From: Chrysopilus asiliformis
Taxonomy: Eukaryota; Arthropoda; Insecta; Diptera; Rhagionidae
DNA: 64,000 nucleotides
NCBI GenBank assembly: GCA_964034945.1
Contig: OZ035961.1
Span: 70,791,931-70,855,930 of the forward strand
Reading direction: 5' to 3'
Of this stretch, positions 12,847-24,660 are shown piece by piece (positions within the stretch are counted from its first letter, which is position 1; each line of letters begins with the position of its first letter). The notes beneath the pieces were generated by a model, which saw only the letters and a program-made list of their open reading frames with translations, was not told where the DNA came from and ran no database searches. The translations under genes and the position numbers were made by a program.

Positions 12847-12919
12847 GTGCCACAGTTGGGAATAGAACCACCGACTTCTGGATTACAGGCAAGTGCTTTA
12901 CCACTTCGGCTATGCTGCC
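12847..12919 (-). other. tRNA-like sequence (A and B boxes), probably tRNA-derived repeat
   Basis: Read on the minus strand, 73 nt start GGCAGCATAGCCGAAGTGGT (A-box TAGCCGAAGTGG), have an anticodon-like loop CTGTAAT and a B-box GGTTCTATTCC. The acceptor and anticodon stems do not pair properly, so it is not a functional tRNA. A pol III promoter relic or tRNA-derived SINE piece is likely. Confidence 0.5.
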
Positions 12920-13002
12920 GATGGGGAGCTCTAAGATCGAGAAAAATAAATGTCATTATACATATTGAAAAAGACAAAAAAGGTGGTAAATTATAGCTAT
13001 AA

Positions 13003-13181
13003 TGGAGCCTCCACACGTTCAATGTTACTTGACAAGTATTATTGATGAAAATTCTCAAGTAAAAATGATGGAAATTGCCTGCAAACGTAACATTGAAGAG
13101 CTTCCAAACGATGAATGTTACTTGAAACATGAGTCATTCAAGTAAAAATTTCAAGTAACATTGAACGTGTGGAGGCGCCTT
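13003..13181. mobile_element. Small MITE with CCTCCACACGTTCAATG ends
   Basis: GCCTCCACACGTTCAATGTT at the left and its reverse complement at 13149-13177 form a 28-bp TIR with one mismatch. Internal CAAGTAA repeats. Possible TAA flanks. A related 'tggagcctccatctgg' follows at 13205. Confidence 0.65.
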
Positions 13182-13336
13182 AAGGGGCCCTCAATTGGCT
13201 ACTGATGGAGCCTCCATCTGGTTGTTGGACCCTTTTTTGGACGTAATACTGTGGCTCATTTGGTAAATTGGGGGTCGGCAAATTTTTAACTTCTTTTTGG
13301 TAATCGACAGCCAGTATAATGAATTTAGAGCTGTAA

Positions 13337-13876
13337 AGGGGGGTTTAGAAAGACGGGTATTTATATTTTTACTGGCAAAGTGAGTGAAATGCCAGATTAC
13401 TTATGAATTTTTCATCAAGTGGGAAAGAGACGGCAAACCACTCAGTAAAAATTTTACTGGAAATTTTGCTTGCATGTAGTGGTTTTACTATCCATAATTT
13501 TCATCGACGATAGGAAAGTTATGGCAGTAAACAACAACAAACACATTGGACTTCCCAGCCCTGCCAACAACCCTGAATTATGGGGAATTAAGTTCGATGT
13601 TTATTTGAAAGCTACGCATTTTAAATGGAAACGGGAGGTAATAATAATTGTGTTATTAATTATAACATCACACAAAATGATTTTGTTAGGTGAAATTGAA
13701 GTGCTCGCAAACGCCCCTGCTGAGAGAAGGTGATGTACAGTGACAGTTTGCCATAAAGTGGAAGGGAAAGTACGTGTGAGACACTGATGTGATCGACTTT
13801 TTGCGTAAATTTGAATTTCGCTATCCCGCTCACTTTGCCAGTAAAAATATAAATACTCGTCTTTCTAAACCCACCT
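13337..13876. mobile_element. TAA-flanked Harbinger-type MITE, 540 bp
   Basis: About 52-bp TIRs (AGGGGGGTTTAGAAAGACG on the left, AGGTGGGTTTAGAAAGACG on the right in reverse complement, continuing GTATTTATATTTTTACTGG). TAA lies on both sides (13334-13336, 13877-13879). The internal 87-codon open frame (13470-13733) has no recognised relatives; it could be a relic of a larger parent. Confidence 0.8.
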
Positions 13877-13879
13877 TAA

Positions 13880-14894
13880 CAATTCGTTACTCCTAGCTGT
13901 ACAGGGTGCTTCAAAATAACTGATCAAACACAGGGTAAAAAATATTTTTTTTTCTTTAATTAATCGAGTAACACTGCAATCAAGAGCATAAACTAATAAT
14001 AAGGTATTAAGAATATATAAAATATAAAGAAATTAGGTATCAATAATGTTTTTACTTTTCTTACATATAGGAAAGGTTACAATCACTTAAAACACCGAAA
14101 TCATAACGGAGCCTCGAACGTCTCCTGGACATATACCAATCGAACCAGTTCGATGAGTCGGCAACATATCTGTATGTTTATGGGTGCGTGCGTTCGTTCG
14201 TATATATGTATGTATGTAACGAAATTTGTAAGATTGGCTTCTACCAGTAAACCTTAACCGATTTTGATACGGGTTTTTGTCGAAAGTCATCCTACGGAAC
14301 GTACTTTCGGAAAAAACGAACCGTTTTCGAGAAAATTGCAAAAATCTTATCAATTTATATGGGAGAGGGGGGAAGGGGTTTTTTAATGTTCCCAATTTTT
14401 GGATGAGGTTTAATCCTATAATATAATACGGGGAATATTTGCACAACGATCTCGAAAACCCGCCTAACGATTTTCACGAAACCTGGGTGTTAGGGATTTT
14501 CGGGAACAAGGAGTCGATCTAGATAGGTCTCACCTCTGAGAAAATTCCCCTCGATATCCCTCGCCTGGTATCTTCGAATTGGGTGGTCCGATTTTAATGA
14601 GACAGAGGCAGAAGGAGGATTTTGAGATCGCCGAGTATGGCTCGGTCTTCCTAGTACTTCTTGATAAAAGCCTGTTCTGTGCCAAAGGCCATACAGGGAT
14701 AAAGGAATAAAAAGTGCCCTCAGAGATATAAGCTTGAAATTTTTTTCGTAAGATGCCACTATCACAACAAATATTTTTCCAAAAATTTAGTCCAAAGTAT
14801 TGGAAAAAAAAAATCTGTTTTTTTTTAAATTATAGCTCTGTAACGGGTTAACGGATTTTGATGGGCCAAGTCGGAATTTTTTCGTTGAGTCTTA
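13880..14894. other. ap: Repeat-like intron, unassigned
   Basis: 14090-14760 resembles repeat DNA (GTATATATGTATGTATGTAAC, 'accgattttgatacgggtt', 'ggatggtccgatttt'-like phrases shared with other repeats), but no ends were found. Confidence 0.35.
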
Positions 14895-15512
14895 TACTAT
14901 GTTCAGACTAACGCAAAATTACGTAATTTTGAGGATTTGCGTGATTTTGGAGGAAGTCGAAATCACGAGATTTGCAGTACATTAGCGTGTTTTCGAAATT
15001 ACGTAAAAGTGCGTAATTTTCACAAAATGACGAACAAAATCAAGTAAAAACAATGTATACTCGTACAACCTTACATCACTTATTTAGCTCAATTCATCAG
15101 TTTGGACAATTGTGTATTTTTTGTGTAAATTTTTCAGCATTCCGCCTGTCAGTGTACTTCGATGCAAAACATTACTTACCAATTTCCACGAAAATCTACT
15201 ATTCAATGAATGTGGCGCCATTAACAATATTAATAATTGCTTTCTCCTCAACTTGTTTATTTTGATTACACATAATTTCCGTTTTCTTCTGTAGTATCTA
15301 ATTCTGTTTGCATATATTTCATCGATGTTTTGAATTGTATCATTCATCATAGTACTAAAATAATTCATAGTAATGCTACTTCTCGATCCATTTTTGAACT
15401 GACATCTTTGAAATGTCAAACAAAATTACCTTAACCTCTGTGTGAACACTTCGGTTTAAGATCTAAATCATTTCGCAAAATTACGTAATTTTGCGTCGGT
15501 TTGAATATAGTA
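14895..15512. mobile_element. TTA-flanked Harbinger-type MITE, 618 bp
   Basis: Ends TACTATGTTCAGACTAACGC and, in reverse complement, TACTATATTCAAACCGACGC, continuing AAAATTACGTAATTTTG at both ends. TTA flanks at 14892-14894 and 15513-15515. A minus-strand open frame at 15084-15419 (Lys/Arg-rich) is unrecognised and may be a relic of an internal gene. Confidence 0.78.
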
Positions 15513-16150
15513 TTAGTTTGTGTGACAAACCGTGTGGAAAAAAAATATTTTTTGTTTCTAAAAAATTATAACGGTATTTTACCGGTCCCGTACTACTACA
15601 GTTTTCTTTCACAAAACAAAATCTGGGTAATCGGAAAGATACTTTATATATAAAAAAAATAAAATGTGAAGAAAGTCAAATTCTCACATAATGTATATAG
15701 TATGCAAAATGAATTACTTTAGGACCAATATGGAAAATAGCCTTTCCTGAAAAAAATTGATCCCCACACGAAATTTTGGTAATTGGTCACATTTGGGTCA
15801 GAATTTAAGAATCTATCGGCCGATTTCTTCACCGAGTACTAAAGTGGAGTCCAGCTAGTTTAGGTACTATCTCTGGTACTCGGTACCAACGAAAAGTTAG
15901 TACTTGTGCATTTCTTCACATCGCTAGTACCGGAGCTAAATTCATCAGCCGGTACTAGCGGCACGTACGTCTAAAATTAAGGTAATACGTTTAAAACCGA
16001 TTTTGACACTATTTTGACATTTGAATATTATTGTTCGCTGTGTTCCGTGAATTTGTGTACGTGTTTTTTTCAATCAATATTTGTTTGTTTTTTTCGTTAT
16101 TTCATATTATTTCACTTTATAAACGTGCTTTTCATTTAGTGCAAATAAAT

Positions 16151-16410
16151 AATGAAAAAACGAGGAGCAGAAAACGAAAAGGATACGGATGGTGGTGATG
16201 CGAAAAGGTCTCCTGCCCCCAACGGATTTATTGTGCACCCTCGTACGTGAGATTGGGCTCAAGTCAGTGTTAAATATTCGAACAAATGGAACTACTAACG
16301 AAATCAAAAAGGCGGATTGGAATTTAATTACTGAGCGTTTTAATTCTCATTCTTCGGTGTGTTTGATTGATATTTTTATCAAATATTTTAAAATAAAAGA
16401 CATCAAATAA
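16151..16410 (+). pseudogene. Myb/SANT-like protein relic of a Harbinger element
   Basis: ATG at 16151 opens MKKRGAENEKDTDGGDAKRS and soon stops; the neighbouring frame continues PTDLLCTLVREIGLKSVLN and KKADWNLITERFNSH, a typical Myb/SANT-like DNA-binding start. The two are joined by a frameshift near 16205-16220. The coding region ends after about 85 codons, so it is truncated. Confidence 0.55.
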
Positions 16411-16423
16411 AATGCAGTGTTTT

Positions 16424-16849
16424 TTATTCTCGCAATTGCAACAAAATTTCTTCTCTGGGTGTTCGTTGTCGATTTCCACGGGATGCATCTTGGAATTCAT
16501 GTGTGTTCGCGTATCCAGAGTCACCGATTAATATGTGATTCCCAAATTCGCAAGCTTCACATCTGGTGCGCACATCGGAATGACGAAAAATCGTTTGATT
16601 GTGCACGGATTCCGCCCAACGTGCAACGACGTTTAAAATTTTTAAATTGGCGATTTTTTGCACATTCAGAGAAAACCCTCCTTGGCGGTTGCGAAAACCT
16701 TCGCTCTGCAAATGAAAAGAGTAGATTCGTCGGTCAAATCGATGACCCATCACGTCTTGCCCATCACTCCCGACGTCTTCGAAATCGCGAAATATCCAAT
16801 CACCGCCAAAAATCAAATCCATTTTCTTTATACACAAAAAAACAATCAC
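16424..16849 (-). pseudogene. Harbinger transposase fragment
   Basis: Reads GGFSLNVQ...LKILNVVARW, HNQTIFRHSDVRTRCE, then GNHILIGDSGYANTH, matching the central Harbinger region (ARWPGS-HD-TIF and the second catalytic Asp in GDSGY). The first Asp block and the C-terminal Glu block are missing or scrambled, so it is inactive. Confidence 0.65.
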
Positions 16850-16984
16850 AGAATAATAAAATCAAATGAATTAAATGAACAGAAATCAAAATCGAACGTA
16901 CTCACGTATTTTTGATCTTTCAATGTCAGCAAAAAATATATAAAAATCGACTACTCCAGGTGAAGAAATAAAATTGGCATAAAT

Positions 16985-17205
16985 TCGAATTTCGGTAGAA
17001 TTAAGCTAAATTTTTTGGCGGAAAACGAAATCTTGAGAAGTCTGAATCGGATTTATTTGGAAATTGTGTTCTGGGAAATATATATTTTAGTCGGGAACGA
17101 ATCTCGGTAGAATTGAAACCTAAAATTTTTGGCGGGAAACGAAATCTTGAGAAATCTGACTCGGATTTATTTGGAAATTGTGTTCTGGCAAATATATATT
17201 AATCT
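16985..17205. repeat. Tandem duplication, unit about 112 bp
   Basis: Two units starting CGGTAGAATT and sharing GGAAAC/GGAAAAC-GAAATCTTGAGAA, TCGGATTTATTTGGAAATTG and a TATATAT end. Units begin at about 16990 and 17102. Confidence 0.75.
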
Positions 17206-19732
17206 ATATATATATTTAAATCAACCTGAAGCTGGAACACAACAAATATCTCGAAAACGGCTGCAGCAGCAAATTTTATTTTTGCGCAGTAAAATAGCAG
17301 TAAATCTTATGAAAGAAAATTTTCTTGTGTGCTACTTTTGTGTTCCAGCGTAATAGAGCTGTTAACCTTCTTCAATTAGACCTAGGTTACACCAAGTTAC
17401 ATGGTTTTAGCCTATATCAGGCGTAAGTAAGCCTCAGTTGGGCGAGAATTACAAGACTAGTTTAACTACCAATGGCTAACTAAAACTGATATAGTTTTAA
17501 CTTTTATACTAGTAAGTTCGCAGCAGGCTTAATAAACCATTGCAAGGTGTATTAAACCACATTATACAGGAACCATCGGCTTATAGTACACCATTATTAA
17601 TGCAACCTACTTAAATTATAAAAATAGCAAAAAAAAAATGGAAAATCTTAATAATTTTTTGTTATAAATTTCATATTTTTTTGTAGATACAATAAAATTT
17701 TGCTGATAAATAAAAATTTATCTCTTGGTTTGATCTTATCAATAAGATAATTTCATATTGGTTCTTTTAAAAGGAAATTTTCCTATGGGGCTTGGTATGC
17801 TGTTTTGAAGGATATATGTACACTACTTACTGTGTGAGTTTTTACGAAAATTGAAGTGGGAGTCCGTAGATTTTTACGTACAAAGTTTACATGTAAAGGT
17901 GAAAAAACTTAAAAGTTGTCCATAACTTCTTAAACAGAATTTGAGAAATTCTCGTGGTGATTGATGGCAAAAAAAAAAGTTTTTAGCTGTCCATAACTTC
18001 TTAAAGGATGATTTTACCATAGTGAAATGTTTAACCAAGCCCTATTACTTTTTCATAAGGAACATTTTGTCTGAAGATTTCAACCTTCCATTTCCCCTCC
18101 CCAAAAAGCCCACCACACAAGTTAGTTTTTTTAGACTATTTGGTCGTATATTTCTTAAAAGAAAATTGTTACGGACAGACTTTATATGATCGACCCCCAC
18201 GACTTTTCATAAATCAAGTTTTCTTCAATGACCTTCATATAAAAATGCATTTTCACACAAAATTTTTTTTTATGTAATAAAAATTAGTGTTATTATTACA
18301 AACATTTTTATTTTCTAAAACGTATTTATCTTTATTTGAGTCAAAATTGTTGATTCATTGCCTACTCATTAAAGAAATAAATATGTTTAGCTTTTGAGGA
18401 AAGATTTTATTATTAATACTAAAAATAATACCATCATGTTATTAATAATTTAAAATTATAAATCCTTTAACTCAGTTGCACTGTTAAGATTTACTGTATA
18501 CTAGAGACGTTTTGGATTTATTTGACCCGACGCGAAACCAAGGATTCGTGTGTAACTCGTAGTGTATCGCTTATCATAAGTGAGCTATATAGTGGAGTGG
18601 TGGTCAGAAGTGAGTATTTAAACGAATAATTCGGCACTCCTTCCAGAATTGAGAAATGAATACCTTAGAACCGAATTCACATTACCCGCCCACCACTACC
18701 CACTTCGCATTTGGACATTGAATGAAGCAGTTGTATGTGGCCACAAAAGACGACACGAATTTTGGACATGATTGTTTCCTTATTCGCTTTAATAACACAA
18801 TGCAATGTTTAATATGTTTTTAGAAAATTGAAACAACCAAAAAGATATAATTTAAACAGGGATTTTTAGTCATTCCAAAAAAAATTAATTGATCAAATGA
18901 ATGTTTTCATTACCAAAGCTATTTCTAATGTAAAGTAAAACAATTGACAGTGTGCTAAAAAACCATAAATACCCAAAAGAGCTTTCAGCAAGTGAATTTT
19001 TAAATCCAAAATTAAACAGTTGTAATTTAAAAAATCAGAATACTTATATGTTCCAAGTTTCTTTGTCAAAAAGAAATTTTGAAATTTTATCTGTATGTAA
19101 ATGGAGATGGAGTGATGCAATTGAACTTTCGTGTAATAGGGAGTTATGTTAAGAGGTAAACTGAATTGGAGCGCCAAAGTTAATTTTTAATTGACATCTT
19201 CCCTCTTCCGATGATAAGGTCAATGACAGAGATCTATGGCGTCCCTCTGATGAAGATCCAGCTATTAGATTGTCGGGATCAAATCTTGATGTTTGCTACC
19301 AAACCTTTTCAGCTCCTTGATCTTGATGTTTGCTACCAAACCTTTTCAGCTCCTCAATGGCTCAAATTTCATGATGGATGATGTGCAGAAAATCGAAATA
19401 AATATTGACATTATTTAGCAAAGTTTGTAGCAGTCATCTATGAACTAGAATAAGACTTTGTTGACCCCAGAAATATTAAGTTGAAGGAAAAGATAATGTT
19501 CGTCCATTTTCAATTATCCAAGTACCTAAAGTCCATATCATTTTCTCATAAGTAGTTCCACATTCCTGATAATCCGAAGGCTTTGTCTAAAAGAAACGGA
19601 ATATCACTATTTGAATACACGATAAATAATTTCAAAAGTCACGTCAAATAATTTTCCAATATAAAATCTTTAAAACAACGCTTCACTTGATTTTTGAAAC
19701 ATTAACTCACTTGTTATTACTTCACAGAAAGA
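17206..19732. other. ap: AT-rich intron, nothing definite
   Basis: A 31-bp direct repeat 'gatcttgatgtttgctaccaaacc' occurs at 19280-19350. No coding region supported. Confidence 0.5.
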
Positions 19733-21504
19733 AATAATTTTGTATTATTTACAAAATGGGTTTTGTTAAGCCTAACAAAAAAAAATTCGTAAATATTACT
19801 GAAGTTTTGTATATACTACGAAAAAATTAACCAATATTTGCTAAAATTTGTTAATATTACGAAGTACATTTTGTCAAATCTGATTTGCATCATGGCGTCA
19901 TTACGATACACAAGCTTTTCTATTAGTGGTCTCATTAGCCGCTGTAAGCATCCAATTCCCTACTGTTAATGTTTGGATGCCTGCAGCAGGTAATTAGACT
20001 ACTAGTAGAACTGCGCCACACTTGTGCATGACGAAAAAATGGCGACGATTTTGTTAGTCGATTCGCCAGTTCTAAAAACTCGATTTTAAAGCGATTCCAA
20101 TAATTTTTCATAAAACTGATGCAAAAAATCAGTTTTTGGAAAGCATTTCTTAGTTTAGACATTAGTTGGAATGCTTTTTTGAAATATTTTTTATGCCCAT
20201 TTTTTTCAGATTTCGATAATTTTTTTCCATTTTCGAAAAATACTAAACGAGAATAGTATTTTTTCGAGGTAACACAACAACATTCGTCGAGAGAATTCAT
20301 TCGTTTGAAGTTTTTGTAAGAAAAATAATTCAAAATAAATTATTTTCATTTCGCATCATATTGGCCGTCATAAAACATTTCCTCCATACGAATATTCAAT
20401 ATAGAAACTATCAGAAACAAACAAGCATCTCTTAATTTTTGAAGTCATCACACTAAAACAATTTCCGCTCATTAGTTGCATATATTAAATTCTAACAGAG
20501 TATTTATTCTCAAAAAGTCTAGTTTCTCCTTAGATGCTTACGCATCCTTGGACAATTTTTATGTGACAAATTTAAGAAATATTAAGAGGTATTCATTTCG
20601 AATTGCGGTCTAAATTAAAAATGCTTGATTGCATCCTAAAATGTGGCCTTTAGGCAATCGCCATAAAAAAAGGCAGATTTATAGGCGTGAGAGGGAGTGG
20701 TCAAATCTAATTAAGTTGGATGGAAGAGTTGTGTAAGAGTTTTTCTAGCATTTATAATTTTTTGACCTTACTCACCGTTTTCCAGAGAATCTCAAAAATA
20801 TTTTCATTTGAACGAGAGTTTTTGGAAGGGTTGGATTAATTTTGCTCATCAACGCACTTAGTTTTCATTTTTTGAGAAAAGCTCTTTGTCAAATTTAAAG
20901 TTCCTAGCCAAACCTAGCACCCGGAATCGTACCCCTCAGAAAGCGTAATAAGGTCTCTAGTATATAGATGAACATTTCAACTAACAGTTGTTTTTGGGTC
21001 AAGGAATCGTGAAATGAGTTTTGATTCGGTAATCTTTGTACAAATTTATGAAACGAATGTTAAGTACACAAAACTCATATTTTTAGTCGCGCAAGTCTAA
21101 TCGTCAGGCACACGGCAATTGATAAGATCAATCATGTCTCAGTGACTGTCATCAACTGACCCTTATGGCTGGATATGGCTCTTTTTTATTAAAGTATTTT
21201 GAATATAACCAAAAGACCCCATCGCTCAGTTCTCAACACAAAATTTTAACATTTTAAATGTTTTTTTGTGCGATATGGATTTTTTTTGCTCCTTTATAAT
21301 TTATGAAAGTAATGACATCTCACTCTCTCTTTCGGCGCTACTAATGTCTCTCACCAGAGACAGAGATCCCTACACAGTCTTATCAATTTATTTGGGATAC
21401 CGAGATCTCTCATGACTTTATAAAGTTCTACCCTGACTAGGCTATCATAGGAGGTTTTAAAGTCTATGAATATGTGTTTTACTTACCTCGCATGCGTAGA
21501 GTGC

Positions 21505-21965
21505 ATAGTCTATCTGATACAGCTTGAAATCCGATAACAGTAAATAAGAATCGGTTTTATCAACTGCTTATATAAGAGCATCGTTGTCATTGGAGAAAGC
21601 ATGCTTTTCAGGTGCATTAACGAGGCGATAGACATATAAACTTTATTTGCTTTTCTTAGGGATTCCTTAACATGGTCATTGAACTTTAAGAGCTTATTAA
21701 AATTGACACCCAGATATCTAATCTTATCCTTAGGCCGAAGTTCTCGACCACCCAGAGAGATAGAGAGGTTAGAACATATTTTGGCAGTACCCGATGGACC
21801 CCTTCCAGACGCGTTTCTAAAGTGAATTAGCTTTGACTTATTACTATTAATTGCAATGCCCCATGAGTCATAATACTCCTTGATCTCATCCAGATGGAGC
21901 TGCACAAAACGGGCAGCGACTTTTGGATCTCTGTTTGACGAAAAAATATCAATTGTTGCCTAATA
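21505..21965 (-). pseudogene. Non-LTR retrotransposon reverse-transcriptase fragment (Jockey-like)
   Basis: On the minus strand the sequence reads IFSSNRDPKVAARFVQLHL, then YYDSWGIAINSNKSKLIHF, then DKIRYLGVNFN and LLYKQLIKPILIY. This is the end of an RT palm/thumb region just after the (lost) YADD box, of the Jockey type found in flies. The N-terminal RT, endonuclease and gag-like regions are absent. It has degraded ends and lies inside the long family-D copy. Confidence 0.72.
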
Positions 21966-22283
21966 TAGCGTAGAGTTGTTGAAATTTTATGAGTACCAAA
22001 CGAATTTAACACTCGTATTTTTTTAAAGTTGTTCAATTTAACATGCTTTTGACTGAAATGTGAGATTCGAACAAAAAGTAATTTCTACACATTGTTTGAA
22101 AATTTCATGGTTATGGTCAGGAAATAAGATTCAAATCCCTATGCTAGTTTTCCTAGAAAAGTACCGTGTCCGCATTCTGTCTTTCCCACTGAAAAATAAT
22201 ATATTTGTCTTTTTATAGTTTTCTGCAAAATTTTATGACGTCTGTTACCAAATTTTTTTTCGTGTAAAAATTAGAAGAAAAAA

Positions 22284-22545
22284 AATTTAAAAAAAAAATT
22301 TTAAAAAAAGCTTTTATTAAAAAAGAATGCACTAAAAAGAAAAAAATAATTTTCTGGACGCTGTGTATCACAAATATAAAAGCTTTTTAAAAGCGAGATA
22401 AATTTTTATTTTATTGTTTTATGCTTTATCTCGCTTTTTAAAAGCTTTTATATTTGTGATACACAGCGTCCAGAAAATTATTTTTTTCTTTTTAGTGCAT
22501 TCTTTTTTAATAAAAGCTTTTTTTAAAATTTTTTTTTAAAATTAT
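22284..22545. repeat. Large hairpin, about 120-bp arms with 22-nt loop
   Basis: The left arm 22284-22402 (with AATGCACTAAAAAG and CTGGACGCTGTGTATCACA) is repeated in reverse complement at 22425-22545 with almost no mismatch. The motif GCACTAAAAAG-AAAAAATAATTTT also occurs in the 24930/25880 inverted repeats, so it is a terminus of a repeat family. Confidence 0.88.
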
Positions 22546-22552
22546 TTTTATT

Positions 22553-23120
22553 TTGTTCTTTTTAGTCTTCGAATATATATCCTTATATTTGAGATGTCCT
22601 TACAGGCTTTTTAACTTGAGAATCGTATTCAGCGACCCCAAAAACCCCCAGAATAGATTTTTTTCCGGAAAATTTGGAGAAAGGGATAATTACGTTATCC
22701 TTACAGGACCTTCCGTTATCCTTACAGACTTTTTAATGGCAGATTCGGATTTAGCGACCTCAAAAACCCCCAGAATATATTTTTTTCCGGAAAATTTGGA
22801 GAAAAGGATAATCACGTTGTCCTTACAGGACCTTCCGTTATCCTTACTGACTTTTTAATGACAGATTCGGATTCAGCGACCGCAAAAACCCCCCGAATAG
22901 ATTTTTTTCCGGAAAATTTGGAGAAAAGGATAATCACGTTATCCTTACAGGACCTTCCGTTATCCGTACAAGGACGAAGTAGTGAAAATATTGTGTTGTC
23001 ATCGGACTTATATAAGTGTGCAAAATTTCAAGTCAATCGGACAAGTGGAAGTGGGTCAATATTGGGTTGCAAGATTTGATCTGACAGACAAACAAACAAA
23101 CACGAAGGCAAGCTAAATAA
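22553..23120 (+). repeat. Family-C repeat with three tandem units of about 120 bp
   Basis: Units contain CAGCGACC-CAAAAACCCCC, TTTTTTTCCGGAAAATTTGG and GGACCTTCCGTTATCC; they start near 22628, 22747 and 22868. The tail has 'gtgcaaaatttcaagtcaatcgga' and CTGACAGACAAACAAAC. A reverse relative lies at 63361-63770. Confidence 0.65.
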
Positions 23121-23901
23121 AAGCTTTTAAAAAGACAACCATTTACCATATAAATTTTTTCCAATAATAAATTCTTTTTCCAATAATACAAATTCTTGAT
23201 TTCGGAAATCTTATAGCAAATTTTATTAATATTTCTAATAGCAAATTTTATTATTTCATACAAATGTTTCAAAATTACCCGCTTATAAAATCAAAATTGC
23301 ATGCCAGACACACACATAACATGTCATGCCTTAATAAGATTTCACTGGGTTTTTTTTATTAATAATCATGCCTTTAAAGGTTTCACTGGAATCTTAGGAA
23401 AAAAATATTGATGAAATCGGGCGAAAAAGTGTACGCGTTTTAAAAGTGGTTTTTGTGAAAGAAGGGCATTAAAGTAATACCCTCGTGTGATTTTGAAATC
23501 GGATTAAAGTGTTAAACGCAAATAAAGTGCAAAAACGTCCAACGTTTGACGTTTCTCAACTAGTGTTCCACAAAGTAATGCTTTTGTAGTTTGGTCCTCA
23601 CACACACTAAGCAAGAAACAGAAAGAGATTCCATATCAACAAGAGAGGTTTGTTTTTGTAATACTTACAAAATATTTGTAATATTTACAAAATATTTGTA
23701 ATATTAACAAAATTTTTGTGAAAACGAAATACAAAAATACAAAAACTTAACAAAATTGACATCGTACCATTAACAAAATATTTTGTCGGCCCATGGGGGA
23801 CAAATGGTTTCGTTATATTAACAAACGTTTTCGTAATATTTACATACTTTTTAACCGACTTCCAAAAAAGGAGGAGGTTATCAATTCGTTTTGGTCCAAC
23901 T

Positions 23902-23932
<31 letters not shown>

Positions 23933-24064
23933 TTTTATATCTGTATGTTCACGCAGTACTTGGGTGCCGTTGCATGGATTTTGTTGAAACGTTGGTGGAT
24001 GACAGAGTTCACTCCCTAGTTGGTCCCATTTTAATTTCCCCTCTCTCCGACGTTTCCCGGCCTT

Positions 24065-24660
24065 CCCCTCCCCTGTCAACTCCCAATCGGATGGTCCGAT
24101 CGATCTGAAAATTTGTATGCGTACATCTTGGGGGACGGCTAGTGTTTTCCCCTTATCTATTTTCCCTACCCCCTTCGCTTCTTAACCCCTCCCCTGTCAA
24201 CTCCCAATCGGATGGTCCGATCGGTCTGAAAATTTGTATGCGTACCTTTTTGGGGGACGGCTAGTGTTTTCCCCTTATCTATTTTCCCCTACCCCTTTCG
24301 CTTCTTAACCCCTCCCCTGTCAACTCCCAATCGGATGGTCCGATCGGTCTGAAAATTTGTATGCGTACCTTTTTGGGGGACGGCTAGTGTTTTCCCCTTA
24401 TCTATTTTCCCCTACCCCTTTCGCTTCTTAACCCCTCCCCTATCAACTCCCAATCGGATGGTCCGATCGATATGAAAATTTGTATGCGTACATTTTGGGG
24501 GACGGCTAGTGTTTTCCCCTTATCTATTTTCCCCTACCCCTTTCGCTTCTTAACCCCTCCCCTGTCCCCTAATCGGATGGTCCGATCGGTCTGAAAATTT
24601 TTATGCGTATATTTTGGGGGGCAGCGAATCCTTCAACCCTCAAATTTTCCAGATAAAAAA
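24065..24660. repeat. Five tandem units of about 122 bp
   Basis: Each unit starts CCCCTCCCCTGTCAACTCC, continues AATCGGATGGTCCGATCG and GAAAATTTGTATGCGTAC, then GGGGGACGGCTAGTG. Starts are near 24065, 24186, 24309, 24432 and 24554; the last is shortened and differs most. Confidence 0.85.

Larger units (their letters stand above)
15822..16970. mobile_element. Decayed PIF/Harbinger element
   Basis: Inverted ends include ATTTCTTCACC at the left and GGTGAAGAAAT near 16960. Inside are the remains of a Myb/SANT-like gene (plus) and, convergent to it, a transposase fragment (minus), the same layout as the intact element at 46087-48998. No clean target duplication was found. Confidence 0.6.

Noticed and set aside
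12847..12919. Functional tRNA gene
   Set aside because: Acceptor and anticodon stems do not pair; only the internal promoter boxes look right.
12801..13130. 109-codon minus-strand frame
   Set aside because: It runs through the tRNA-like sequence and a MITE end, with no protein features.
16417..16869. 150-codon plus-strand frame
   Set aside because: It is antisense to the recognised Harbinger transposase fragment at 16424-16849.
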